Source: Channallabes apus
Lineage: Eukaryota > Chordata > Actinopteri > Siluriformes > Clariidae
Length of the DNA stretch: 64,000 nucleotides
NCBI GenBank assembly: GCA_030522415.1
Contig: CM060108.1
Coordinates: forward strand, 41,438,756-41,502,755
Direction of reading: 5' to 3'
Positions 36,896-48,824 of the stretch are shown here, one piece after another (the stretch's first letter is position 1; each line of letters starts with the position of its first letter). The notes beneath the pieces are model-generated. The model was not told the DNA's origin and did not search any database. It was given only the letters and a program-made list of their open reading frames with translations. Both the position numbers and the translations under genes were made by a program.

Positions 36896-37543
36896 AAGAA
36901 CAACTAACCAACAACAAAAAAACGATTAAGCCATTGATCAAACTAAACTCTCCATTAAAAGAGAACGTCTGAAGAGGAAGGCGGTGCGAAGGGAATAAAG
37001 GTGTCATGGCGTCTTGCATGAAACTAAATTCTGCCAAAAAGAGAAGAAAATCAATATCCTGATCTAAATGTTATTAAAACGCTTACTGTTAATAATCTGG
37101 CCATGTGACTCTCCCGCCATGAATAAAGTGGAGGGAAAGCCCCTCTCGCTAACAGCACATCCACTCTCGGGGCAGCAGATGGAATCGACTATAATTAAAA
37201 CAAGGGGGTTATCGGAAATAATATCGCAGCGGCCCAGAGTTATGAAAGCGGCTCGGCGCGGAACAATCTGGAGCTGATCTGCAACATCAATACGCGTCTG
37301 CTTTCTGGAACGGGCTCAAAGGAAAAAAAGAAAAAACCCAGGCTCAGCAAATGGAGTCTGGAGCAAACAAGGAGAGTAGAAAGCAGAAAGCTGCATTAAA
37401 GACGGCTCTGTTTGAGCGTTTGTCCATCATCGCTGCAAACGAGCATGACTCGAGTGTGGAGCTGCCCCGAGCTCAAATCCTCCAAAACTCACAGCACCAA
37501 ATGTGCTGCATACATTACAAACAAACACAACTACATCTGTAGT

Positions 37544-37718
37544 GTGTGTGTGTGCGTGCATGCGTGCGTGTGCATGTGTGTGTGTGTGTGTGTGTATATG
37601 CTGCAGAGTTGTTAACATGATATACTATCACTGGCTTATGTCCTGAGAAAGAAAGCATCCGGACTAAAGCAAGTAAAGCAGAAGTCGTCAATTAAAAACG
37701 CATCAATTCCACACAGAC

Positions 37719-37761
<43 letters not shown>

Positions 37762-38206
37762 TAGGTGAGGTAGTGTTCTTTAAAAAAAGAATAAAGAAAA
37801 GCAAATGGATTGATGACAAATAATACAGAGAATAGAAAAGAAAGAAAGAAAGAAGTCTTAACATTATGTAGAAGAATAAAAAAAGAAGAAAAGGAGATGG
37901 AATGAGCTAAATAAATACATATATACTGTATAGATGTTTAAGATATTACAGATGTTACAGATGTTATAGATAGATACAGAATAAAAAAAAGAAGGTCAAT
38001 GTATATGAATACAGGCCATGTGCAAATGAAAATCAGAGTGAGAGAGAGAGAGAGAGAGAAAAGAAACAGAGAGACGATGACAGCAGCAGCAGATAGTGGA
38101 GCGAAACACAGAGGACGGAGAGAGACGGAGAGAGATAAAGGCTGCGACAGTGAGACAGACGTGAGGATGAAGAGCAAGTAAAGTGCTTTTAGATCAGAAA
38201 TCACAC

Positions 38207-38244
<38 letters not shown>

Positions 38245-38313
38245 GCACTTAACACCACCACAATCATCACACACATCTGATGAGACAGGCATGACACAGG
38301 AACAAGCCAAGCC

Positions 38314-38344
<31 letters not shown>

Positions 38345-38467
38345 AAATCCTTACTCTGAGCCTCCTCTCACCCTAAATCACCCCTCAGCTGCCAAAAATA
38401 GAGTCACGACTGAACAGCATCAAAAACACTTTGGGCCAAAAAACATGAGGCAGAGGACATTGGATTA

Positions 38468-38517
<50 letters not shown>

Positions 38518-38845
38518 ACTTGCTTTATTTCTATTAATACAAACGTGCTGCACAAATGAGGTCCTGCGATTTTAACCGTAACACCCCCTCTGCCCCCCCG
38601 CACCTCCCCACCCAAATAAAAATTTAACTTTTATTTAGTATTTTTAAATTAATTTAGTTTAGTTAAGATTCAACTTAGATTTATGTGTAGAAAAGCATTT
38701 ATCAGGTAATTACTCACTATTTCAACGCAAGGTCCTCATAATGATGGCAATACAGGAATTTGTGTGTAGGTGTGAGCGTGAAATCTGTTTCTAAAAATGT
38801 GAATGGAGCAACGAAGAAGCACTTTACATTATATGCATACTGAGG

Positions 38846-38879
<34 letters not shown>

Positions 38880-39040
38880 AAAACTGTTTTATTATATGCA
38901 AATGTAACATTGAAGTTTTCTGCCTATATGTGTGAGTGTGTGTGTGTGTGTGTGTGTTGTTCTGAAAGCTGTTTCTATAAATGCAAATGTATCTTTTTGT
39001 ATTATCTGGGCACCCTAGAGAGTTTCGTGTTTGTGTGCGC

Positions 39041-39078
<38 letters not shown>

Positions 39079-39080
39079 TG
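37544..39080. repeat. cluster of GT/CA and GA dinucleotide tracts
   Basis: Separate tracts occur at 37544-37595 (GT), 37726-37758 (GA), 38037-38060 (GA), 38211-38239 (GA), 38313-38339 (CA), 38467-38516 (TG then AG), 38850-38876 (GT), 38932-38958 (GT) and 39040-39080 (GT). The unique sequence between them has no gene. Confidence 0.95.
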
Positions 39081-39468
39081 TCACTCAGTAGAAACAGGAA
39101 CATGCCCCAGCACAGCTCGGTCGTCGCTACACAATGGTGTCACTCACAGCACTCTTGTCACTGAGCTTTGCACCGCACCTCTCGTAAAGCCTCCTCGTCT
39201 TCCCTGCCTGTTAGCATCACACACCGTCTCTCCCTCACCCTCTCTTTTTTCTTTCTCTTTCAGGATATGAGGTCATCCCAGCACCCCCCCCCCCCCCCGC
39301 CTTTCTTTTTTTCTTTCCATTGACCACTCTTTCACTCCACCCCAGTGGGTGACTTGTGTAGTTTACAAGGAGATGAAGTCACTTCGTTTTGCATTTTAAA
39401 TCATTACATGTCCATTATACAGTAGTAAAGTGTGTGGAGTTCTCCACTGTGATTGGTCGGATGGTGTA

Positions 39469-40030
39469 TAGTGTTGGGGGACGTTACTTTTTAAAGTAAC
39501 TAATTACAACAAATTACTGTCATTAAAATGTAATCAGTTACATTACTTTCTGATAAAAGTAACTAGTTTGAGTACTTTTCCACTGCAGAAAATGAAAACT
39601 CCTTTGTGATTCCTCATGCATGTTGTTTTAGTCAAGACCTTTAGAATTATTCTACCAAGTTTGGCCCATAATCTAATACCCCTAATACCCCTATCTCACC
39701 TACGTGGTTTCGCACGGTGGTCGTAAGTACGGTTCATCATGATTCGCCACGAGTTTCGGTGTTGTGATTAGATTCCTGCGTGTCGGTCCTCACATAGTCA
39801 AACCGCATAGGTGAGATAGTGGTATAACAGCAGGAGGGGCGGGGCTTGTAGGACGACTTTCACGCACACACACAATAACGTATTGGAAATGACGGATTAC
39901 ATAAATTTTCTGAATAACGGATTACATTTTTGAAAAAGTAACTAAGTACTTAAATGGTGGACGTAACGCATTAGATTACTCGTTACATCTACAAAGTAAT
40001 CCAAGTACTCTAACGCTACACCCAATACTG
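39469..40030. mobile_element. short hAT-type element with 8-bp TSD
   Basis: The left end is TAGTGTTGGGGGACGTTAC and the right end, complemented, CAGTATTGGGTGTAGCGTTA, the CAGTGTTGGG-type end of fish hAT elements. The flanks ATGGTGTA (39461-39468) and ATAGTGTA (40031-40038) match at 7 of 8 bases. Subterminal AAGTAACT/AGTTACTT motifs support the family. The 562-bp body has no transposase. Confidence 0.8.
39686..39824. mobile_element. nested inverted-repeat MITE
   Basis: Left CTATCTCACCTACGTGGTTT (39691-39710) and right arm (39800-39819), complemented, CTATCTCACCTATGCGGTTT match at 18 of 20 bases, and a few more bases pair outside. It is a 0.14-kb unit lying inside the hAT element. Confidence 0.75.
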
Positions 40031-41047
40031 ATAGTGTATCTGCATGGTGGAGGGTTGATTCATCATGTTTTCACATCTTACTTATATTACAGGAGCATCA
40101 CATAAACCGATTAAACGCTCTGATCGCTAATGTGGAGAATGTTTACATACTAAGTAGACGTTTAATGAGTCCCCAGTATCAGATGTTTTGTGATAACAAG
40201 CAAAAGATAGAGCTGTGACCATAAATATTAGAAGAAAAATAGTGAGGCCGGGGAGGTAATGAGACTGCTTACAGCTGTTATGACAAAGAAGTATTTTTAA
40301 GAACAGTATGTAGAATGTACACGCCTACATCATGTTTGTGCGTTCCCTGCGAGGATGGAAACCGTTGAAAGTTCTGACCTTTTGTCCCTACAAAGAAAAC
40401 AAAAGATTTCCCTTTGTATGAAGAATAGATATGTGTGGGTGCATAAGATAATGGGGACCAAATGTCCCCACAAATACAGGAGTCAGTGCTAGGTTTAGGT
40501 TTAGCACAGTATTAATTACCTTTATTATTTCCATGTCAATTGACAGTCCTCACAATGACTGTGATACAAATATGCATGTGGGTTTGTATGCTTTTATATC
40601 TTATTGGTGACCATGGATAGCTGACAGTTTTGGCCGTTTTCTGGGGCCACTTGGCTGATCCCCATAAGGAAAACTGCTTTTTAGCGAAAACATTTGTCAG
40701 CTACAATAATAATTATGCAAGTGGAAGATCCTCACAAGGATAGCGAGACATATGTGTTAGTGTCTGTGTATACAGTTCTGTCCCTAGTTAAATAAATCTG
40801 GTCATAGGGTATGCTGTTTAGAATTCACTGAAGTCCTCTGCATTCATTTTACATGACATGATTGTGTATTTTGGCCAAAAAAACACGGATTCTTTTTCTC
40901 ATAAGATGAAGCCAAAACAAGAGAAGTTATCTAATTCATGGATTACCTCGGCAAATATTTAGGTTTGGACAATGAAGCAGCTATAAATCTAGTACACATA
41001 AAGTGCTAGAAGGCCACATATGGCGCTGAGCAGCTCGACACACTCAC
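40031..41047. other. intronic sequence without recognised element
   Basis: Several phrases suggest an old repeat (CCCTGCGAGGATGGAAACCG, TGTCCCCACAAATACAGG and CTCACAAGGATAGCGAGAC, typical of fish low-copy repeats), but no ends or reading frame were found. Confidence 0.4.
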
Positions 41048-41114
41048 CATTATAATGAAGGCGACAGGGCCGATGAAGCTCCAGATGAAGTGGTTATCAA
41101 CTCTCAGCCAACAG
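41048..41114 (-). CDS. adgrl2: adgrl2 exon: ECL2 and start of TM5
   Basis: A 67-nt exon, phase 2 to 0, encodes [18 protein letters not shown] and then FIIM (window residues 388-409). The CWL motif supplies the ECL2 cysteine that pairs with TM3. FIWSFIGPV is the conserved TM5 entry. The acceptor is TTGCAG/C and the donor ATG/GTGAGT. A short exon like this is missed by length-based ORF searches. Confidence 0.95.
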
Positions 41115-41926
41115 CTGCAAAACAATAGAACTGTCGTTACTGATGCGATTCAGCCTCCGTACAGATGCCCTCGTAACTTTTTCGCTAACATTTACTTGAA
41201 CGAAGAAGAAGAAGAAAAAAAAAAGACAGATTGATAATCATTGAGTGAAAAGCAGAGCATGATCAGAATCCCAAACCGATCGTGTGGCGAGATGAATCCC
41301 GCTCTCATCTCCGTTTGCCTGAAATGAGTCTGGAACGCAGCTCTTACGTATGCCATGCGACTTTGATTAAGAATTCATACCGTGTTGGGAATGATTTATG
41401 TGCGTATTACACAGGCCATCTGTATTTCAATCCAGTAAGACACAAACCTGTGCATCACATTGATTCCTTCGGGGAAAAAGAGACGAACAAGTAAGCAATT
41501 TAGACGGAAAACCAAATCTCAATCAGGTGCCTTTTTTCAAAGGAGCTGAGTCGGCATGCAGAATCATTACGGTCACAGTTTGTGTCTTTGTTCTCCGTGC
41601 TGGCTGAAATGGAAATGTGCCTTGATGGAGAGGGAAAATATGCTCTGTGTGTCTTGTTAACTTGTGTACATGTGCATGGACACAGACACACACAACAACA
41701 AAGTACAAAAAAAAAAAAAAAAAATAAAAAATAGATTTTACACTGGTGCCCTTATAAAAATGTGACACAAAATGATAAAAAAAAATAAAATAATTGGTCC
41801 AGCTGGATCCATATGGTCTGACCTGACGTCCCTCAATCACAACAAAAAGAAACAACTATAAAAAATTTATATGTGACCAAATCACAAACTAGCCGAGTGG
41901 GAGAGTGGAAGCTAAAGGTCACTCAC
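41115..41926 (-). other. adgrl2 intron (0.8 kb)
   Basis: No exon seen; poly-A at 41707-41723. Overlapping short ORFs have no family resemblance. Confidence 0.85.
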
Positions 41927-42147
41927 GCTCTCTTGGTCCCGTAGCTCCTGTAGTCGATGGCCGCCGAGATGGCAACCACTACGGCTGGGAAGAGGTATCC
42001 GGCGGCGTAATAGTACTTCCGGCGTGAGAATTCGCTCTCGAAGACCTCGACGAGCATGATGTACAGCTGCACGCCTTCCAGACACATCCAAGCGAACGCA
42101 GCCAGGAAAAAGAAGTGAAGAATCCCGGCAACAACCGAGCACACGAT
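41927..42147 (-). CDS. adgrl2: adgrl2 exon: TM3-TM4
   Basis: A 221-nt exon, phase 0 to 2, covers window residues 314-386. TM3 is in [19 protein letters not shown], with the conserved Cys shortly before it (IVCSV). [21 protein letters not shown] leads to TM4 ([17 protein letters not shown]). The acceptor is TCTCAG/ATC and the donor AGC/GTGAGT. The split Ala codon is completed by the next exon. Confidence 0.96.
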
Positions 42148-42525
42148 CTGAGAGATGACAAAGAGAATATACAAAAAAATGACAGGGTGGGGGGGAAACA
42201 CTGTTTGCAGAAAACAACAGGGGGTTACCATGGAGACGGATGTTTAAATCATAACAGCAATCCGTCCAAGTGAGTTTCTGTTTGAAAATCGTTTTCGGGG
42301 GGTTTGAATGTAGTGAGATTAACAACACATATTATGTATCTGGACCGTGACTATATGACCTTCTCAACTCTATCAGTGCACATTGTATAAACTCTCCCTG
42401 ACACACTAAACCTTATTTACTGCACACATCTATTAGCTCTGCAAATCATAACCTGATATTTTTTTTCCCCCGTATCCATTCCACATTGAACGAATCTCAC
42501 AACATTCGTGAGTATGTTTGCGTAC
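42148..42525 (-). other. adgrl2 intron (0.4 kb)
   Basis: Short intron between the TM2 and TM3 exons, donor GTACGC and acceptor TCTCAG. Nothing else was recognised. Confidence 0.9.
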
Positions 42526-42735
42526 CGGAGGTTCGGTCATGTTGAATCCCACGAGGAAGAAGAGCTCGACGATGAAGAGGTTGATGCAGAGGTTCTTGTG
42601 GATGGTGTTGCGGTCGCTCTGCAGGCCACGGAAGAAGCAGAAGGTGAAGATGCTGATGGCAAGGCAGACGAGCGGCACGGCCATGCCCAGGCGCGTGATT
42701 ACGCTCAGGAGAAAATCGTGGATGTTTGCTTCACC
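42526..42735 (-). CDS. adgrl2: adgrl2 exon: TM1-TM2
   Basis: A 210-nt exon, phase 0-0, covers window residues 244-313. It includes TM1 (about 254-276, ending IFTFCFF), the intracellular loop [14 protein letters not shown] and TM2 ([13 protein letters not shown]). The loop is essentially invariant in latrophilins. Two TM1 changes stand out: Trp to Arg in VITR (VITW in mammals as I recall them) and a Pro in MAVPLVC. A potential N-glycan site (NMT) follows TM2. The acceptor is TTGCAG/GGT and the donor CCG/GTACGC. Confidence 0.95.
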
Positions 42736-43227
42736 CTGCAACACCAGAACAGCAAAACATCATTCTTATGCTTCCCTTTCGCAGCACTATGCCATGTGCT
42801 AAAGATATCATATCCTTATTAACTCCCTGCTCAGGGTCCGGATCGTTTCAATTAGGCTATTACTTTATGTATATTTTGGGAATCAGCCTAATTATCAACT
42901 TTACTGATGCAGCTGAGGTTGAGAAACTGTCAGAGCTACAGTACAATTCATAGACTGGAGCCACATTTACTGTAGGCCACACTTCAGATTTAAATCTAAA
43001 TACAGATGCAATTAGGGATACAACATTATTATTATTTTTTTAGCTATAGATAAATTTTCTTTGCTAGCTTGCTAACCCAATTTAATGTTTCTAGCTATCC
43101 TACAACATGGATTTATTTTCATGGCTAACCTTGCCAACTCTGTGATACCAACATTACGTTCTTAGTTATTACAGTCTCGATCTGATTGGATAAATAATAT
43201 TATACCAGGACACTTTCCATACAACAA

Positions 43228-44310
43228 AAATACTACACAATATACAACAGCATGTAGTAAATTACTATATTAAAAACTACAGTTTACCACAGCGTTTAAT
43301 AATTACTAATGTAAATACTATAGTTTTTTACAGAGTGTAGTAATTACTACAGTATAATAAATACTACAGTATGGAATAATTACTAATGAAAATACTACAG
43401 TGTAGTAATTACTAACATAAATATTACAGTTTACTACATTGTGTAGTAATAATTTTTATTAATTACTACAGTTTACTACAGTGTATATTAATTACTGAAG
43501 TAAATACTACAGTTTACTATAGAGTGTAGTGATAATTATAATAAATACTAAAGTTTACTATAGAGTGTACTAATTATTATAATAAATACTACAGTTTACT
43601 ATAGAGTGTACTAATTATTATAATGAATATTAAAATTTACTACAGTGTGCAGTAACTATACTATAATAAATACTAACGTTCACTACAGCGTGTATTAATT
43701 ATTATATTAAATACTACACTTTACTATAGAGTGTAGTGATTATTATAATAAATACTACAGTTTACTCCAGCATTTAATAATTACTAATACAAATATTCAG
43801 TTTACTACAGTTTATTACTTTATTAATTACTACAGTTTACTACAGTGTATATTAATTACTACATTGACTTTATTAAATACTACAGTTAACAATAGAGTGT
43901 ACTATTTATTATAATGAATATTAAAGTTTACTACAGCCTGTAGTAATTGCTATAATAAATACTACAGTTTACTAAATCTGTTAGTTTACTACAGTTTACT
44001 GCAGCAATTAATAATTATGATAATAAATACTGCAGTTTACTATAGAGTGTACTAATTATTATAATGAATATTAAAGTGTACTACAGTTTGTAGTAATTAC
44101 TATAATAAATACTACAGTTTACTACAACATTTAATAATTACTATAATAAATATTACAGTTTACTACAGCATTTAATAATTAGTATAATAAATACTACAGT
44201 TTACTACAGCATTTAATAATTAGTATAATAAATATTACAGTTTACTACAGCATTTAATAATTACTATATTAAATACTACAGTTTACTATAGTGTGTAGTA
44301 ATTATGTCAT
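43228..44310. repeat. AT-rich minisatellite, about 45-bp degenerate unit
   Basis: More than twenty imperfect units built on ATAAATACTACAGTTTACTA followed by CAGTGTGTAGTAATTACT. Units vary from about 40 to 60 bp. TACTACAG and CTGTAGTA-type phrases are mutually complementary, so each unit can form a hairpin. Confidence 0.9.
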
Positions 44311-44874
44311 TAACAATAATGTCACAAAAATGTTATTAACAATACTTTTGCAATCTAAAATAACAACTTATGCAAGACACAAAATTTGAGAAAATAAGCT
44401 CATGCTAAACGGTCCAGTCAGGTAATTCTTACTGTAATACAGGGAAATTACACTGAATATTACCATAGAAAAGTGTTTCTGGGATGGTGATTTTTTTATT
44501 TCTCGTTGCATGAAGTATATAGTACAATCCATTAAAAATACTTGCTTTTATAATAGGGCTAGCAAGGGTTTTACAGCCCAGTTACGGCTAACAGCTATGA
44601 TTTAGAGACATTATACAACAGGTGTGAATGAATCAGTAGCTCAGGTGCTCTACACAAAACCATTATGAGTAGACGAGGGATTCAGTAGGTTGTTGATATG
44701 GCACTGTACTCACAAGCACATCTGTACCCTGTCCATCAACTATATAAAAAAGACTTCTTCCATTACATAGTAACCCACTCCAGCTGTTTCTTAGATGTAT
44801 TTGCATGGTGATCTCAGAGGACAATCTGATCATTTTGCTTCATCCATATTTTCTCACACATTTCACACTCATTT

Positions 44875-44955
44875 CCATAATTTTCTTTTAATTCTGTAAA
44901 GCTGCTTTGCGTCGATGACCGTTAAAAGCGCTATACAAATAAAACTGAACTGCAT
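44875..44955 (+). repeat. dispersed repeat tail
   Basis: TTCTGTAAAGCTGCTTTGCG and CCGTTAAAAGCGCTATACAA repeat the tail at 6350-6400. Only the 3' end is present here. Confidence 0.75.
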
Positions 44956-45062
44956 TAATATGATGACATCTGATATGTTCATATACATATTGTTTATTTT
45001 AATATATTAATATAATAATTTCAAATAATCTCACTCACACACTAATCATCACCCTTTTATAC

Positions 45063-45350
45063 TGTACACAGGGAGCCTATTCCAGGAGACTTGGGGCTTG
45101 AGGCGGGGCACATCCTGGACAGGGTGCCAATCCATCGCAGCGGACACACTACGGTCATTTCGGTAACAGCAATTAAACCCAATCTGCATGTCTTTGGACT
45201 GTGGGAAGAAACCGGAGCACTCGGAGGAAACCCACCAACCAGCGTGAGGAGAACATGCAAACTCCATGCACACAGACCCTGAGGTGGGAATCGAACACGG
45301 ACCCTTTAGGTGCAAGGCGACAGTGCTAACCACTAAGCCACCGTGCCGAC
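45063..45350 (-). repeat. V-SINE-like copy, minus strand
   Basis: The complement shows the tRNA-like head with GGTTAGCACTGTCGCCTTGC, box-B-like TGTTCGATTCCC, the V core (GTTTGCATGTTCTCCTCACG, AGTCCAAAGACATGCAGATT) and a tail GGATAGGCTCCCTGTGTACA. Well preserved, sense to adgrl2. Confidence 0.85.
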
Positions 45351-48334
45351 TATAATAAATAATAAAAAGGAGAAAAATAGTATTTAATAATAAAATAATT
45401 TGCATCAATTATTCTGCTTTTTAATTTGCTAACTCGGAAACTTGAACATAAAACGACCTTATTTGCATCTCTACATTGCTAGCGTACTTAAGCGTGCCTG
45501 CTAGCTAACTCAATGCAATCCTAGTTAGCTTTGCTCAAAGGCTAACAAATATTGTTAATACATATTGCTTGCTAGTTTGCTAGTCTTGTTAACGTTGCTG
45601 GTATCTCAAGTAGTTATTTTTGCTAGCAACTAGCAAGTATTATTATTTTCAAAAATTTCCTTTGTTCTTAAAATACCGCTTTGGGTTCTGATTTACGGTA
45701 AAAATGTCCAAACATGCATTTATCCTAATGATATTTTGGTTGCTTCCACGTTTGAACCTTGCATTGACGGTAAAATCACTTGGCTGTGAAAACAGTACCT
45801 AATGGTGGCATGTGTAAAGAATGTGAAGGATTACCCAACAGAGACACAAACACTCTCGGTTACCCTGTAAGTACACTAACCCGCTTTCCCATTGAACTGT
45901 CAGTGTCAACAAGCGCATGCTGTGTTCTAGCTCACGCTCGCAGATTCTGCTTCTTCAGTGCTCACTGCCACTCCGAACAATTCACTTACATTCACAGATC
46001 TATCTGATGCTAAGGCTTGCACTGACAGTAGTCTCTCTCTGCCCTCTAAACTCTCACACTCCCCCACACCTCTCGCATTTCTGTGCATTCAAGCTAACAC
46101 CTGCATACCGCCATCTCGACATTAACACATGTATTACGCACCATCGTCTTTAACGTCGACGCCAACATTCCACCCCGCATCCCTGCTAATGCTTACCTTC
46201 CAAGCCATCGCTGTCAAAGACCCACAATCCACCAGCAACACACACACACACACACTTAGTCTGCTAAGGCTCAATGATGATGATAATTTAGCATGACAGC
46301 ATGGGCTGCTGTTTTCAGTCATTTACAATCATTTGCTATCACTGATGGTCATTTACCATGACAGGATCAAACTACCCGCTTTGACCAGCAAAGATTCGTC
46401 TGACTTTCTTTGAAGGCTGAAAAGGTCATGTTGCTAGAACATTGCAAATGAGGCCTGCGCCATACATGAATAAATCATTGAGCTAATCAGTACCCTATGC
46501 TGTCTAATCAGATAAATATTGTCAGTTAAAGGAGATACCGAAAGGGACTAGTATAAAGGAAAGATAAATATGATGCTAAAAAAAGGAAAATTGCTCCTGT
46601 AGGAAACTTTCAAGGCATCTGAAGAAAGGTCCCAAATGATACGTTCCGAGTTAATCATTTCTCCGCGCTAATGCCAATCAGCATTTCATTTAAAATTAAA
46701 TTGGGTTTTGTATTAAATTTTACATTTTTGTTAATAAATTTGTGACCCCAGCTGAAACTGGGGTGGCATGCTTGATTTCCGATGCCTCTAAACGGACTAT
46801 TATTATTATGGTTAACATTACTGCTAGCATCGAGCTATGGATGGGGTAAAGTTCATGGGGCAAGGCCTGTAATTATCTTCACCACAAAGCCCATGTTTCC
46901 ACATTTATTACTGTCTAAATGCTAGCTGCTTATGCTATTAAACTCATAATCCCGCTCTAATTCTATTGCTCATTCAAATGTGATACCCAGCAGACTTGGC
47001 GTCCTCAGGGGTGCGCTTTATGACGATGCTAATCGCCGCTCTGCGCGAGTAAGAACATGTGTCCTAGCTGGATTTTAGCCACAAGCTGTAAACACGAGAC
47101 TCAACCCTGCAGCAGGTTTCCTACTCCTGTATCAGATGTGGCACTTGTACTCTTAACAGCAACGAGGTTTTAATGCCTTCTATCCCTCATTTCATTTTGT
47201 GATAGTTAGACTGTTAGCATCTGCCTCCAGTTTAATCACAGGGCCTGTTGTATCAATCACTAGGTTTAACCACAGACATGAGCCGGTGCCAGAACCAGCG
47301 TTTAATCTAAAGATGTTTACATGAGCCTAAATGGTGTTCGATTGATGACAGAAGACACGGAAACACTCTCTGTATGTTGTATGTTTAGAATGATGTTGCT
47401 AGCTAAAGACATCTTTGGTTAGCTATGTAGATGATAAATCAAGCTATGTTTAGTCTAAAACTGCATGCTTGTTTATCCATATTAACTGGTGGGTTCTTGG
47501 ACTAATACTCATGGTCTTAGCATCCTGGTTCCCATTCATTCTCAATCAAGAAAGAACCCTATTATTACTAAGGTCTTCTTTTGGTCCATTGAGGGGCAAA
47601 GGTTCTGGTTTTCATTTCACAAAGACGGCCAAGCAGAAACTTTGCCAGCTTTGAAGCTTTGCCATCCATAAGAACTTTGAAGAACCATTTGTCCTAAAAG
47701 CAAACACTCTGCTGTCCAGGGTCACTGCCAAAACATGCCTGTGCTTATCATTTGAGCAAAACGCGAAGCGGTTTTCCTGCCTAGACCTAGTTCCACCACA
47801 AGCCAAGCCTTGAGGTCAGTGGGAAAAGAAAAGTCCTTCTTTTAGTCTGAGACCCTATCCTTGACATTTTTCTTAGGCCTGTGCCTCTCGAGAAAGGTTT
47901 TTCATGCAACCGACCGGGTTCTGTCTTTCCTATTAGACAGGGTTTCCCATCCCTTAAGGAAGCCTTAACTATAAAAAGAACTCATAAGAAACCTCATGAG
48001 GTAGACTCGAGACCACAAGGCACTGGGAGGTTCACCATCAACCCTTTCGGCATATGGCCATCGAATTAACCAAAGTATGGGGAAGTTCTTTCTGGCTTCG
48101 ACCAGGTTGCAACAAGGTTACTGAGTACTGTAGGTTTGAGAATAAAGGTTGTCCTAAAGGATCTACCCTCTTATTTAAATGCTCCAATTATAACCCTTTG
48201 TTTGATTGGGGAAATTATTAATTTGGAAGTTGAAACCATTCTGTTTTTTAAAGAACAGGTAAGTTATTAACCATTATCTGGTGGCCAGCATGTGTAAGAG
48301 CTAAGGTGGCAAAAACATGCCAGTGCTCTCTTAC

Positions 48335-48508
48335 CACGTTTCCTCGGTGGGCCATGAGAATGGCGAAGTTGGTGAGATGACTGCATGAGCAGGTGGTGTG
48401 GGTCTTATTTGTCCCAAGGAGCTTGCATCCCTGAGTGGACCAGTATCCCATCATGCTCCTCTCTGAGTAGTTCCAGAACGAGCAGTTGGGGTTGAAGTAA
48501 TTCTCAGT
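48335..48508 (-). CDS. adgrl2: adgrl2 exon: GPS autoproteolysis motif and Stachel
   Basis: A 174-nt exon, phase 0-0, covers window residues 186-243. It encodes [20 protein letters not shown], then the cysteine-rich GPS with [13 protein letters not shown]. In this family the bond between Leu and Thr of the HL-T motif is self-cleaved; here that is window residues 230/231. The sequence downstream of Thr is the tethered agonist (Stachel). The four GPS cysteines and two tryptophans are present, so cleavage competence is predicted. It ends MAHRGNV, where mammals have MAHREI. Confidence 0.96.
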
Positions 48509-48615
48509 CTGAAAAACAACCAAAAGAGCAAACGTGATACACCACAATTAATATCATGTGCCCTGCATTGACTACGCCTTAGCTTTGAAATGTTCCTGCA
48601 CCTCTTTCTACTTAC
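48509..48615 (-). other. adgrl2 intron (107 bp)
   Basis: The shortest intron seen, between the GAIN and GPS exons; donor GTAAGT, acceptor TTTTTCAG. Confidence 0.93.
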
Positions 48616-48824
48616 ATCAAGGTGTTCAAGGGTGAAGACAACAGGCTCGGAGACGAAGATGCGACTGGACTCCTTGTTGATGGAAGCAGACAGGATGTGG
48701 GAGTTGACGGTGAGTGTGTGGTTCCTCACCACTCCTCCTTCACTCACCAGCCTGAGAGTGGCGTTCTCGGTGGTCAAAAAATGCCCAAGGTGTTTGTACA
48801 GCACAAAGACCAGCTTTGCAACAC
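48616..48824 (-). CDS. adgrl2: adgrl2 exon: GAIN domain, subdomain B
   Basis: A 209-nt exon, phase 1 to 0, covers window residues 117-185. It contains VFVLYKHLG, FLTTENATLRL, VNSHILSASINKESSR and VVFTLEHLD. INKESSR and TENAT are family hallmarks. N-glycosylation sequons are present at ENAT and NHTL. The acceptor is AATACAG/GTG and the donor GAT/GTAAGT. The following intron is only 107 bp. Confidence 0.95.

Larger units (their letters stand above)
35029..41047 (-). other. adgrl2 intron (6.0 kb) within TM5
   Basis: It contains a poly-C tract (35630-35641), an A/G-rich tandem region (35980-36895), a dense cluster of dinucleotide repeats (37544-39080) and a hAT element with a nested MITE. 37060-37320 is a more balanced, unique block. 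No exon was recognised inside. Confidence 0.8.
42736..48334 (-). other. adgrl2 intron (5.6 kb) between GPS and TM1
   Basis: It contains the 1.1-kb minisatellite (43228-44310), a repeat-tail copy (44875-44955) and a V-SINE-like copy (45063-45350). 45360-48330 shows no exon. 47440-48170 has several short self-complementary phrases (AAGAACC/GGTTCTT type) that may be an old MITE. Confidence 0.8.

Noticed and set aside
36089..36903. Phe/Leu-rich minus-strand ORFs resembling membrane proteins
   Set aside because: Poly-purine DNA read on the other strand gives hydrophobic runs; there is no conserved motif or start context.
37938..39164. ORFs made of THTHTH, VCVCVC or LSLSLS runs
   Set aside because: They translate dinucleotide microsatellites and have no independent support.
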